Below, piece after piece: positions 15,696 through 23,984 of a stretch of 26,826 nucleotides of DNA. The DNA comes from Opitutaceae bacterium (GTDB lineage: Bacteria > Verrucomicrobiota > Verrucomicrobiia > Opitutales > Opitutaceae): NCBI GenBank assembly GCA_025352845.1, contig JANXSC010000143.1, positions 1-26,826 on the forward strand, given 5' to 3'. Each line of letters begins with the position of its first letter. The stretch's first letter is position 1. A program made the translations under genes and the position numbers. The notes under the pieces are model-generated. The model saw nothing but the letters and a program-made list of their open reading frames with translations. It was not told where the DNA came from and ran no database searches.

Positions 15696-16127
15696 ATGCG
15701 CTTGCCACGGGAAGAGCAGGTCGTGCGGGCTCTCTGCTCCGATAAATTCGACCGCACCAGTGGGAGAGTTTCTCCGAGTCTGTTCAAGGGGCCGAATACT
15801 TCCGTCAGCCGGTTGGCGATCATACCGCTCGCCCTGCAATGGCGCAAACTCGCCGCCACGGTCCAGAAATTGCCCGGTCTGAGACTGGAGCGTCTGGGTG
15901 AAATCGGAGTCGGGCGATTGGAAGATGTGGGCCGGTCCTACGTGGCCAATGGCAAGCCAACGCCCACCAGTCTTTCGGTAGTCGCAGACGCGCTCCCAAC
16001 CAATGAGGCCCACGCGATTGTGCCCGAAAATATTTCCGCTGGCCTCGGCAACACGATCATCCGCGCTCTCGCTTACCACGAATTGCCCGAGGGATTCCGC
16101 CCGGAGCTAGTCGGCCGAACGGGATAA
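15696..16127 (+). CDS. Unknown protein, third gene of cassette
   Basis: 143 aa, soluble. It begins LPREEQVVRALCSDKFDRTS, GRVSPSLFKGPNTSVSRLAI, followed by LEIGVGRLEDVGR-like sequence near residue 70 and PTPTSLSVVADALPTNEAHA, then a helical C-terminus (GLGNTIIRALAYHELPEGFR). No family or catalytic motif is recognised with confidence. The SVSR and GEIGVGRL segments look like conserved structural blocks. It starts 9 nt after the second cassette gene. The cassette then ends and a 100-nt gap leads to the BRO-like gene. Confidence 0.68.
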   Translation: MRLPREEQVVRALCSDKFDRTSGRVSPSLFKGPNTSVSRLAIIPLALQWRKLAATVQKLPGLRLERLGEIGVGRLEDVGRSYVANGKPTPTSLSVVADALPTNEAHAIVPENISAGLGNTIIRALAYHELPEGFRPELVGRTG

Positions 16128-16226
16128 GTGCAGCCAGCATTTATTCGCGGCACGTGATGTCACCGTCCGTAGCGTGCTCGCCAGTCTAGCCTGCGGTGCC
16201 GTAATTTCTAAAGCCCTCCCCGCTCC

Positions 16227-17075
16227 ATGGAAACCCGCATCGCCCTTTTCCAGAAAAAGGAAATCCGCAAGACGCTCCACGGCGGCGAGTGGTGGTTTGT
16301 CATCACCGATGTCGTCGCCGCGCTCACCGACTCCGCCAATCCCGCCGGCTACCTCAAGGATATGCGCCGTCGCGAACCCTCGCTTGCCGAAACGTTCAAG
16401 GGGGGGGGGCAAATTGCCCCCCCCCTTGCCTTGGAGTTTTCCACCGCGGGCGGCCCGCAAAAACTCCTCTGCTGGCACACCGAGGGAATTTTCCGTCTGA
16501 TTCAATCCATCCCCAATCCGAAGGCCGAGCCGTTCAAGCGCTGGCTCGCCAAAGTCGGCTACGAACGCGTGCAGGAAATCGAAGACCCCGAGCTCGCCAC
16601 CAAGCGCACCCGCGCCCTCTACAAGGCCAAGGGCTACTCCGAGGCGTGGATCGAAAAGCGGATGCGCAGCATCGCCATCCGCGACGAGCTGACCGACGAG
16701 TGGAAAAAACGCGGGGTAAAGGAGCAGCTCGAATACTCCATCCTCACCGCGGAGATTTCCAAGGCCGCCTTCGGCGTCACGCCGTCGCAATACAAGGAGT
16801 TGAAACGCCTGAAGCGCGAAAACCTCCGCGACCACATGACCGATCTGGAGCTGATTTTCTCCATGCTCGACGAAGCCTCCACGACGGAGATTGCGCGCAA
16901 TCGCGACACGCAGGGTTTCCCGGAAAACCAAGCCGCCGCCGTCGCGGGCGGCACGATCGCCGGCAACGCCCGCCGCGAGCTGGAAAAAAAGTCGGGCCGC
17001 AAGGTCGTGAGCCGGGAAAACTATCTCGCCGCGCCCGAGTCCGCCAAGCGCCTGCGACGGGGGAACGAAGACTGA
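16227..17075 (+). CDS. BRO-N / prophage antirepressor-like protein
   Basis: 282 aa. The N-terminal 110 residues form a Bro-N-like domain (IALFQKKEIRKTLHGGEWWF, VITDVVAALTDSANPAGYLK), with EGIFRLIQSIPNPKAEPFKR then WLAKVGYERVQEIEDPELA after it. The C-terminal half is highly charged and helical. Such proteins are common in prophages and mobile regions and can bind DNA or repressors. The loop FKGGGQIAPPLALEF is encoded by a G10/C9 palindrome, making slippage frameshifts likely. The gene is intact in this copy. No other phage genes are seen, so it is probably a stand-alone cargo gene. Confidence 0.85.
   Translation: METRIALFQKKEIRKTLHGGEWWFVITDVVAALTDSANPAGYLKDMRRREPSLAETFKGGGQIAPPLALEFSTAGGPQKLLCWHTEGIFRLIQSIPNPKAEPFKRWLAKVGYERVQEIEDPELATKRTRALYKAKGYSEAWIEKRMRSIAIRDELTDEWKKRGVKEQLEYSILTAEISKAAFGVTPSQYKELKRLKRENLRDHMTDLELIFSMLDEASTTEIARNRDTQGFPENQAAAVAGGTIAGNARRELEKKSGRKVVSRENYLAAPESAKRLRRGNED
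16397..16428. repeat. G10/C9 homopolymer palindrome inside the BRO-like gene
   Basis: CAA, ten G (16400-16409), CAA, A, TTG, nine C (16417-16425), TTG: an almost perfect inverted repeat with a minimal loop. It encodes the KGGGQ and IAPPL segments. Confidence 0.9.
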
Positions 17076-17136
17076 ACCGGCGTCGCACATCGGCTTTCAC
17101 TTCCTGCCCAAACGGGCGCAAATCTGTTTTCAGGAG

Positions 17137-17300
17137 GTCGCGGAGCGACGACGTGAACCTAGCCGTGGCTTTCAAGCCACGGGCTGAAATTCGCGGGGCA
17201 GGCGTCGCGAAGCGACGCTTGAGCGGTCGCTGGGTTCAAGCATCGCTCCGCGATGCGGCCTGCTTCCGACGGTGCTCCGTGGGCTGAAAGCCCACGGCTA
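17137..17300. repeat. Cluster of hairpin repeats (REP/BIME-like element)
   Basis: Outer arms 17160-17189 (TAGCCGTGGCTTTCAAGCCA...) and 17277-17300 (CCGTGGGCTGAAAGCCCACG...) are inverted copies of one palindromic unit, each also self-complementary. Between or beside them lie three small hairpins: GTCGC-GGA-GCGAC (17137-17149), GCGTCGC-GAA-GCGACGC (17202-17218) and GCATCGC-TCC-GCGATGC (17240-17256). There is no gene in 17076-17374. The element lies between the BRO-like gene and the 3' end of the TonB receptor gene. Confidence 0.85.
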
Positions 17301-17374
17301 TCGTCGTGGTCTCGCCCCGCGAGATCGCTCAAAACCTGATTGCGCCCCACACCCCTTGTGGGCAGCCGTTGGGT

Positions 17375-20320
17375 TCAGAACCGCCCGCTCATCCCGAGGG
17401 TGACCGTGGTGCCGTTGATGATCGTGCGGGCCATCTGGCTGCGGTCGCCGCGGTAGAGGCGCTGGTTTTCGTTGAAGAGGTTGGCGACATCGGCGGTGAG
17501 GCTGAGCGTGGGGCGGAGCTGGTAGCTCACGCCGACGTTCACGGTGCGGAAGGGGAAGCGGAAATAATTCCGGCCGGGGAAGGCGGCGTTGTAGGTGTCG
17601 ATGTAGTCGCCGGTGTAGTTGTAGAGGAGGCGCGAGCCGAAGCTGCGGTAGCGCCACGTGAGGCCGAGGTTGCCGGCCTGCGGAATGAAGCCGGCGACCT
17701 TGCCGGAGCCGAGGTTGGCCGTGCCGCCGAAATTGCCGTGCGCCTCGAGCTGCGTGAAGTTGGCGTTGAACCCGAGGCCCTTGAGCGCGCCGGGCAAAAA
17801 GGTGAACTGCTGCTGGTAGCTGAACTCCCAGCCCTGCACGATCGCCGTGCCCGCGTTGAGCGAGGTGAAGCGCGTGAAGCCGGAGTATTCGCCGTTGTAG
17901 CCGTTGTCGGTGCCGCTGCCGATCGTGCCGGTGTTGATGCCGCTCACGATGTAGTCGCGGATTTCCTTGTGAAACCAACCGACGGAAAAATTGCCGACGG
18001 GCTCGAAATAATACTCGAGAGTCGCATCCCAATTCCGGGAATTTTGCGGGAGCAGCGCGGGGTTGTTGATGGTGAGGGTCGAGGAATTCTCGTTCACGGA
18101 TTCGTTCGGGAGCAGGTTGCCGAGACCGGGCCGGCCGAAGCTCGTGGACCAGGTGAGCCGCGTTTTGAGGTTGGTGGTGATGTCGTGCATGAGATGCACG
18201 CTCGGAAACGATTTGGTGTAGCTCCCGTTGAGGCGGCGGAAGGTGCCGGCGTAATCGCGCTGAGCGGCCGCGACACCGTCGGCGGCCTGCTCGGCGGCGC
18301 TGCTGGGCCGGCGCGTGCGCACGTAGCCGAAGCTCTCGGTCTCGGTCTTCTCGGTGCGCACGCCGCCGAGAAAACCCGTCGAACCGATCCTGCCCTGCGT
18401 CATGAGATACCCGGCCGACACGGTCTCGGTGACGCCGCGGGTGTTGGTGAAACGGTTTTGCTCACGGTAGTAAACGTCCTCGCTCCAGAGCGAGGGGTCC
18501 ACGGGCGTGCGCTCGTTGATGAACATCGAGGTCGTCCACTGCGGGATGAGCCGGCCGGTCGTCACGCGATCAAATGTGATCACGCTCGGGTCGGCGGGCA
18601 GCGGACCGGTCGCAATGTAGTTCCAGCGGCGCGATTTGCTCGGCGTCTTCACGTCCTGCTCGCGCCACGTGCCGCCGGCCTTGAGCGCGAGTGGAAACTC
18701 CACGGGGATCTGGTAGCGGGCGTTGAGCCGCGCTTCCTTCACGAACTGGTCGTTCTCGCTGTTGCCATTCAGAAGCTGGCCGGTCGGGCGGTAGTTGGCG
18801 GGGTTCGTCATGTCGTTGGCCGGTGTGACATCGGTTTGTGTGAACCGCGGATGCAGATCGCTCTGCGTGCGATCGATGATCCAACCGACGTTGGCGAGGC
18901 GCATGGTGAGCTCGCCGCCGTGGCCGTTGCCGTTGTTGAGGTGGGTGAGCGCAAGCGAGCCCGCGTAGTCGAGCTGGAGCCGGCCGAAATCGTGCTCCGC
19001 GCCGAAATCGACACGCCGCATACGGACGAAATAATTGTTGGGCCCGCGGTTCGTCACATCGATGCGCGAATTGGCGGTGGGGAGGACGCGCGTGACGAGC
19101 GAGGTGTAGCCGGGCTCTATCGCCGCGTTGGTGAGATCGGTGGAGCCCTGGTTGGCGTAGGTGCGCGTGAGGTAGCGGCGGCGGAAGGTCTCGTTGTTGT
19201 AATTGAGCGTGGTGCCGAGCGTGAGCTTGGTCGTGCGCGAGAGCCGGTAGTCGAATTTCACGTTCACGCTGCCCTGCTTGCGGTTGTTGATGTTGTCGAA
19301 GGTCGTGTAGTCCCAGAGGTAGGCGGGCTGGCCGGTGGTGTTCTGGTAATCGCGATCGGTTTGGAAAAAGCCGACGGCGTTCTCGCTGTAGAAAATATTG
19401 GCGGCGACGCCGAGGTTGCGGTCGGAGCCGAAGGCATCGAAGACCTCCTGATAGGCGAGCGTGAGGAGCGGGTGCGAGCGGTGCGCCTCGCGCAGCGGAA
19501 TCTGCTGCGTGAAGGACGGCGCGGTGCGCATCGTGGCGCTGTAGTTCACGCGGCGGCGCTCTTTCATGCTGAGCGGGGAACGGCTCTTCAGGTTGATGTT
19601 GCCGCCGAGGGAATCGGCGGGCTTATCAGGCGTGTTGCCCTTGGTGAGCTCGAGCTGGTCGAACATCGTGCCGCTGATGCTCTGCATCTCAAAGGCGCGG
19701 CTCGTGCCCAGGCTGGTGACGAGCGCGCCATCGATCGTGACGGTATTGAGCCCGGCGCCCATGCCGCGGATATTGAACCCGTAGTTTAGCCCCTCGTCGG
19801 AAGGGCTGCCGGCGATACCGGGCAGGCGCATGACGACCTCGCCGACGCTCATGTTGGGCAGGTTGCCGTAGGAATCCATCGCGACGATATTTTTCACGTT
19901 GTCGGCATTGCGCTGCGCGGTGATTGCCGCGGCGCTGCCTTCGCGCTCGCCGGTGACCTTGAACGCATCGAGCCGGTAAATGCCCGACGTGAGATCGAAG
20001 TCACGCGTGGCGCGCTGCCCGGCGGAGACCGACACGGTGGATTTCGCCGCGTCGAGGCCGATGTAGGTGGCGACAAGCTCGTGGGTGCCGGAGGGCACAT
20101 CGGAGAACACATAGCGGCCGGTGATGTCGGCGAGCGCGCTGCGACCGAGGCTTGGGATTTCAACCTTGGCACCGGGCAGGAGATTGCCGGTGGCGGTGTT
20201 GCTGACGGTGCCGGAGATCGATGTCGAGTCCGCCGCACGCAGCGTCGGCAAGAGCAGTGCCAACGCGAGCAGCGTCAACGCGTGAGCCAAAACTTTGGTC
20301 GTAGCCATTTGGGTTTTCAT
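17375..20320 (-). CDS. TonB-dependent receptor with CarboxypepD_reg-like domain
   Basis: A 981-aa outer-membrane receptor. A signal peptide covers residues 1-29 (ALTLLALALLLPTLRAA). A carboxypeptidase-regulatory-like domain follows at about 32-110 (ISGTVSNTATGNLLPGAKVE, DITGRYVFSDVPSGTHEL), then a TonB-box-like LDAFKVTGERE. The plug follows from about 135 to 260 (VGEVVMRLPGIAGSPSDEGL, FNIRGMGAGLNTVTIDG, QLELTKGNTPDKPADSLGG). The rest is a 22-strand barrel ending in Phe (VTLGMSGRF). Such receptors import oligosaccharides, glycan fragments or chelates with TonB energy. The substrate is not readable; the nearby UxaA and ExuT-like genes make a uronate-containing glycan plausible. No SusD-like partner is present. 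Confidence 0.93.
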   Translation of the reverse strand: MKTQMATTKVLAHALTLLALALLLPTLRAADSTSISGTVSNTATGNLLPGAKVEIPSLGRSALADITGRYVFSDVPSGTHELVATYIGLDAAKSTVSVSAGQRATRDFDLTSGIYRLDAFKVTGEREGSAAAITAQRNADNVKNIVAMDSYGNLPNMSVGEVVMRLPGIAGSPSDEGLNYGFNIRGMGAGLNTVTIDGALVTSLGTSRAFEMQSISGTMFDQLELTKGNTPDKPADSLGGNINLKSRSPLSMKERRRVNYSATMRTAPSFTQQIPLREAHRSHPLLTLAYQEVFDAFGSDRNLGVAANIFYSENAVGFFQTDRDYQNTTGQPAYLWDYTTFDNINNRKQGSVNVKFDYRLSRTTKLTLGTTLNYNNETFRRRYLTRTYANQGSTDLTNAAIEPGYTSLVTRVLPTANSRIDVTNRGPNNYFVRMRRVDFGAEHDFGRLQLDYAGSLALTHLNNGNGHGGELTMRLANVGWIIDRTQSDLHPRFTQTDVTPANDMTNPANYRPTGQLLNGNSENDQFVKEARLNARYQIPVEFPLALKAGGTWREQDVKTPSKSRRWNYIATGPLPADPSVITFDRVTTGRLIPQWTTSMFINERTPVDPSLWSEDVYYREQNRFTNTRGVTETVSAGYLMTQGRIGSTGFLGGVRTEKTETESFGYVRTRRPSSAAEQAADGVAAAQRDYAGTFRRLNGSYTKSFPSVHLMHDITTNLKTRLTWSTSFGRPGLGNLLPNESVNENSSTLTINNPALLPQNSRNWDATLEYYFEPVGNFSVGWFHKEIRDYIVSGINTGTIGSGTDNGYNGEYSGFTRFTSLNAGTAIVQGWEFSYQQQFTFLPGALKGLGFNANFTQLEAHGNFGGTANLGSGKVAGFIPQAGNLGLTWRYRSFGSRLLYNYTGDYIDTYNAAFPGRNYFRFPFRTVNVGVSYQLRPTLSLTADVANLFNENQRLYRGDRSQMARTIINGTTVTLGMSGRF

Positions 20321-20527
20321 GATTGGGGGAAAATCACGCGGCGGTCGGTCGTGCCGGCGCCGCGGGGTAACGGGTGGGCGGACTCAAAGAAAACCTCACC
20401 GGATGGTCGATGCTATTCTTGTCACCGCGCCGGGCGGCCGCTCGCTCCGGGCTTCCGTTGCTCCGCGCGCGGTCGCAATCTCCACTCCGCCGCCCGACCG
20501 CAGTATTTTTCCCCGCCCACCATCTCC

Positions 20528-20971
20528 GTGATTCCCGCCCGCCCCCTTCCTGTCGTCTGCGCCGTGATCTTCAATCGCGATGATCGCGTGCTACTCGCGC
20601 AACGCCCGGCGCACAAGCATCTCGGGATGAAGTGGGAGTTTCCCGGGGGCAAGATCGAGGCGGGCGAATCGCCGGAGCAGGCGCTCGTGCGTGAAATACG
20701 CGAGGAACTGGGTTGCGAGATTTTTATCCGCCGCGCGCTACCACCTTTCACGCACGACTATGGCACCGTGGTGATCGAGATGATCCCGTTCGTGTGCGAA
20801 CTCGCGCCCACCAGCCCAATGCCGCGCGCGCACGAGCACGCAGCGCTCGCGTGGGTGGAGATCGCGGAGCTAAAGAACTATGATCTTGCGCCGGCGGACT
20901 GGCCGGTAGTTGAAGCTTGGCTCAAACTCATCGGCAAACTCGAGCGACGCGTGAGATTTGAGGCTGATTGA
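20528..20971 (+). CDS. MutT-type NUDIX hydrolase
   Basis: 147 aa, starting at GTG 20528. The NUDIX box is complete: GGKIEAGESPEQALVREIRE followed by ELG. Preceding VVCAVIFNRDDRVLLAQRPA and KWEFPGG are characteristic of MutT/8-oxo-dGTPases, and the C-terminus has ALAWVEIAELKNYDLAPADW, the typical end of this group. The expected role is cleaning the nucleotide pool of oxidised dGTP. Other NUDIX substrates are possible. The gene is divergent from the TonB receptor across a 207-nt gap with no recognised feature. A palindromic repeat begins 2 nt after the stop. Confidence 0.9.
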   Translation: MIPARPLPVVCAVIFNRDDRVLLAQRPAHKHLGMKWEFPGGKIEAGESPEQALVREIREELGCEIFIRRALPPFTHDYGTVVIEMIPFVCELAPTSPMPRAHEHAALAWVEIAELKNYDLAPADWPVVEAWLKLIGKLERRVRFEAD

Positions 20972-20972
20972 T

Positions 20973-21048
20973 GTAGGCGGGGTGCCCTCACCCCGCTGAA
21001 TTGCGGGATAATCGTCGACCGCCTGCGGGGTGAAGGCACCCCGCCTAC
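20973..21048. repeat. Palindromic repeat, GTAGG-type, copy 1
   Basis: GTAGGCGGGGTGCCCTCACC then CCGC, a 28-nt centre, then the near-exact reverse complement ending CACCCCGCCTAC: arms of 24 nt with one mismatch. It shares its ends and layout with the elements at 22767 and 26770. It may also act as a 3' end structure for mutT. Confidence 0.88.
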
Positions 21049-21105
21049 ACCGCAAGCGCCGGCCCGGCACTCGACACGCGCGACGCGACCCATTCACTCT
21101 GTCAC

Positions 21106-23856
21106 ATGACGTCCGCCCCGCTCCCACTCGAAACTATCTCCCGGTTGCCCGCGCCCGGCGACAATGTCGCGATCGCGATCCGGCGGCTCGAGGCGGGCAC
21201 CATGCTCGCGTTGCCGGCCGGCCCGCGCGCGCTGCCGCACACCGTGCTGGAGGGTCATCGCTTCGCGGTGAAACCCGTCGCGGTGGGCGAACCACTGTTG
21301 TCGTGGGGACTGCCGTTCGGCTTCGCCCTCTCGGCGATCGCGCCGGGCGATTACGTGAGCAACGCCTCGATGCTCGCCGCTCTCGCGGTCCGCCAGATCG
21401 GCGTCACGTCGCTCCCGGCGCAGGCAAATTTTCGCGATGCGGACGAGCCGTTCCAGCTCGACGAGCGCACCATCCGCCCCGGCGCGGACCTCGCGCCCGC
21501 GCACCCGGCGCGCACGTTTGCCGGCTACCGGCGGCCCGGCGCGCGCGGCGTCGGCACACGCAACGTCATCGCAATCATCGGCACGACGTCGCGCACGGCG
21601 AGTTTCGCGCGGCAGCTGACCGCACGGTTGCAGGTGCTCGCGCGCGTGCATCCGGCGCTCGACGGCATCGTCGCCATCGCTCACACCGAGGGCGGCGGCA
21701 CCAGTGAGCCGAACAACACGCTGGAAATCCTCCGCTCGCTCGCGGGTTTCATTGTGCATCCCAACATCGGCGCAGTGCTCGCCGTCGACTACGGCGTCGA
21801 GCCGATCACAAACGCGCGGCTCGCCGCCTTCATGCGCGAGCACGGCTACCCGCTCGACGCCGTGCCGCACGCTTTTCTCACGCTCAATCACGGGCTCGCC
21901 ACCGGACTCGCCGAGGGCGAGCGCCTCGTGCGCGGCTGGCTGCCGAGCGTGAGCGTCGCGCGCCGCACGGAGGAATCGCTCTCGCATCTGCGCATCGCGC
22001 TCCAGTGCGGCGGCTCCGATGCGTTTTCCGGCGTCAGCGGCAATCCCCTCGCCGGCGCGATCGTGCATGAGGCCATTCGCCACGGCGGCGCCGGCATCCT
22101 CACCGAAATCGACGAGACGATGGGGGCGGAGGGCTACCTGTTGAAAAACGTCCGCGATCTCGCCACCGCGCGCGCGTTCATGGGCCGGCTCGCCGCGTTC
22201 CGCGAAAAACTTTCCTGGCACGGGCTCACGCCCGAGAGCAATCCCTCGGCCGGAAACAAATTCCGCGGCCTCTACAACATCGCGCTGAAATCCCTCGGCG
22301 CCGTGCACAAAAAAGATCCGCGCACGCGGCTCGATCACATCATCGACTACGCCGCGCCGTTTGCCGCGCCGGGTTTCGCGCTGATGAACGGCCCCGGCAA
22401 CGACCTCGAAGGCATCGCCGGCCAGGTCGGCTGCGGCTGCAACCTGATCCTCTTCGTCACCGGCAACGGCTCGATCACGAATTTCCCATTCGTGCCGACG
22501 CTCAAGATCACGACGACCACGCGCCGGCACACGCTCCTCAGCCACGAGATGGACATCAACGCCGGCCGTTACCTCGACGGCGAACCATTTGAACAGGTCA
22601 CGGCCGACGCGTTCGAGCTGCTCATCGCCACCGCCTCCGGAAAAAGATCCAAGGGCGAACACGCCGGCCACTCGCAAGTCTCCCTCTGGCGCAACTGGGC
22701 GCAGACCGACACCTCGCACCTGGCCGAGCTACGCGCACGCATCGCGCCGGATGGAAAGCCGCTGCAAGTAGGGCGGGTCTTTGACCCGCCCTCGAAAACC
22801 ATTCATCCCCCAAAGGGCGGGTCAAAGACCCGCCCTACTCTCTCAGCGTTTCACCTCACCGACGGCCGCCACGCCACCGAACGGGTCGCGCTCGTGTTGC
22901 CCACCAGCCTCTGCTCCACGCAAATCGCGCGCCTCGCCGCCGACCGGCTCAACGCCAAACAGCTCGGCCGCGCGCAGGGCATCTCGCGCTTCGTCGGCTT
23001 CACCCACACCGAGGGCTGCGGTTTCGGCGGCGAAACCATGTATGAGCTGCTGCACCGCACCTACCGCGGCTATCTCACGCATCCCAACGTCGCCGCCGCG
23101 CTTTTGCTCGAACACGGTTGCGAGAAAGTGCCGAACGATGTCTTGCGCCACCATTTCGCCGCCGCGGGCCTCGCGACCGCGCAGTTCGGTTTCGCCAGCG
23201 TGCAGCTCGACGGCGGCATCGAAAAAGTCCTCGCCAAGATCGAGGCGTGGTTCACCGAAAAAGTCGCCGCGCTTCCACCCGCCGCGACCGTGCCCGCCGA
23301 TCTTGGGGCCCTCTCACTCGCGCTGCTCACCGCCGCGCCGGTCGCTGCGTCCACGGCCACGACTCTTGCGTCCATCGCCCGCGCCATCCTCGCCGGCGGC
23401 GGGACCATTCTCCTCGTCGAAAGCGATCCGTTGCTCGCGCACGCCGGCTTCCGCGCGGCGCTCCTCGGGGCCGCCGCGCCGCACGCGACCCTCTCTTACG
23501 GCGAGCCCGTTCGCACCGCCGGCCTACACATCGTCGCCAGCGAATCGGAACACTGGGTCGAAAACCTCACCGGCCTCGCCGGTAACGGCGCGCACCTCGC
23601 GCTCACGATCGTGAGCGGGCACGCGCAGCAGGGCCATCCGCTGTTCCCCGTCATCCAAGCCGCCGAAGCCACCGAGCGCAGCCTTATTGCCGGCGACGAC
23701 ATCGATCTCTTCCTCTCCGGCGACACGACGGGCGACGAAGCCGAACTGCTGCGCTGGATCGTCGGCGTCGCACAGCGCGAGCGCACGCCGGCCTCAATGG
23801 CACAGGGGTTCGTCGATTTCCAACTCACGCGCGGGCTGCTCGGTCTGACCACCTGA
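21106..23856 (+). CDS. Double-length UxaA-family (altronate/galactarate dehydratase-like) protein
   Basis: 916 aa, nearly twice the about 500 aa of UxaA. Family members are metal-dependent dehydratases acting on altronate, galactarate and related sugar acids. Residues 1-95 are an SAF-like domain. Copy 1 (about 135-550) begins FAGYRRPGARGVGTRN and keeps LQCGGSDAFSG (299-309), ILTEIDETMGAEG and GCGCNLILFVTGNGS. Residues 555-578 are encoded by a palindromic repeat. Copy 2 (about 580-916) has LTDGRHATERVALVLPTSLC, HTEGCG (His634, Cys638), THPNVAAALLLEHGCE (Cys672), and a degenerate C-terminal half. Copy 1 has lost the matching cysteines (HTEGGG at 193, YGVE at 229). The substrate is unknown. The nearby ExuT-like transporter supports a sugar-acid role. 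Confidence 0.88.
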   Translation: MTSAPLPLETISRLPAPGDNVAIAIRRLEAGTMLALPAGPRALPHTVLEGHRFAVKPVAVGEPLLSWGLPFGFALSAIAPGDYVSNASMLAALAVRQIGVTSLPAQANFRDADEPFQLDERTIRPGADLAPAHPARTFAGYRRPGARGVGTRNVIAIIGTTSRTASFARQLTARLQVLARVHPALDGIVAIAHTEGGGTSEPNNTLEILRSLAGFIVHPNIGAVLAVDYGVEPITNARLAAFMREHGYPLDAVPHAFLTLNHGLATGLAEGERLVRGWLPSVSVARRTEESLSHLRIALQCGGSDAFSGVSGNPLAGAIVHEAIRHGGAGILTEIDETMGAEGYLLKNVRDLATARAFMGRLAAFREKLSWHGLTPESNPSAGNKFRGLYNIALKSLGAVHKKDPRTRLDHIIDYAAPFAAPGFALMNGPGNDLEGIAGQVGCGCNLILFVTGNGSITNFPFVPTLKITTTTRRHTLLSHEMDINAGRYLDGEPFEQVTADAFELLIATASGKRSKGEHAGHSQVSLWRNWAQTDTSHLAELRARIAPDGKPLQVGRVFDPPSKTIHPPKGGSKTRPTLSAFHLTDGRHATERVALVLPTSLCSTQIARLAADRLNAKQLGRAQGISRFVGFTHTEGCGFGGETMYELLHRTYRGYLTHPNVAAALLLEHGCEKVPNDVLRHHFAAAGLATAQFGFASVQLDGGIEKVLAKIEAWFTEKVAALPPAATVPADLGALSLALLTAAPVAASTATTLASIARAILAGGGTILLVESDPLLAHAGFRAALLGAAAPHATLSYGEPVRTAGLHIVASESEHWVENLTGLAGNGAHLALTIVSGHAQQGHPLFPVIQAAEATERSLIAGDDIDLFLSGDTTGDEAELLRWIVGVAQRERTPASMAQGFVDFQLTRGLLGLTT
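22767..22839. repeat. Palindromic repeat, GTAGG-type, copy 2, inserted in frame in a gene
   Basis: AGTAGGGCGGGTC TTT GACCCGCCCT, then a 21-nt centre, then AGGGCGGGTC AAA GACCCGCCCTACT. The two arms are exact reverse complements, and each arm is itself a hairpin. The segment 22768-22839 is exactly 24 codons and reads VGRVFDPPSKTIHPPKGGSK then TRPT inside the UxaA-family protein. Confidence 0.93.
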
Positions 23857-23984
23857 CGCACCGAGTGATGGAGTTTCCGGCAGTGTATCAATTTGCCGCT
23901 CGCGCCCGTAGGTCGGGGTTTCGCCACGCTTGCATTCGGCCGAGGGCGGCGCATGTTCCCGCCGTCGTTCTTTGATTGGTTCGC

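Noticed and set aside
16397..16428. G/C palindrome as a transcription terminator
   Set aside because: It lies in the middle of a continuous conserved reading frame and has no T-run.
17306..19789. Very long open frame (827 codons) on the plus strand opposite the TonB receptor
   Set aside because: Antisense shadow of a GC-rich gene; the residues are Val/Ala/Glu/Arg-rich with no domain, while the minus strand gives a complete receptor.
21094..22719. 541-codon open frame on the minus strand opposite the UxaA-family gene
   Set aside because: Arg/Ala/Glu-rich shadow with no family features; the plus strand encodes a clear conserved protein.
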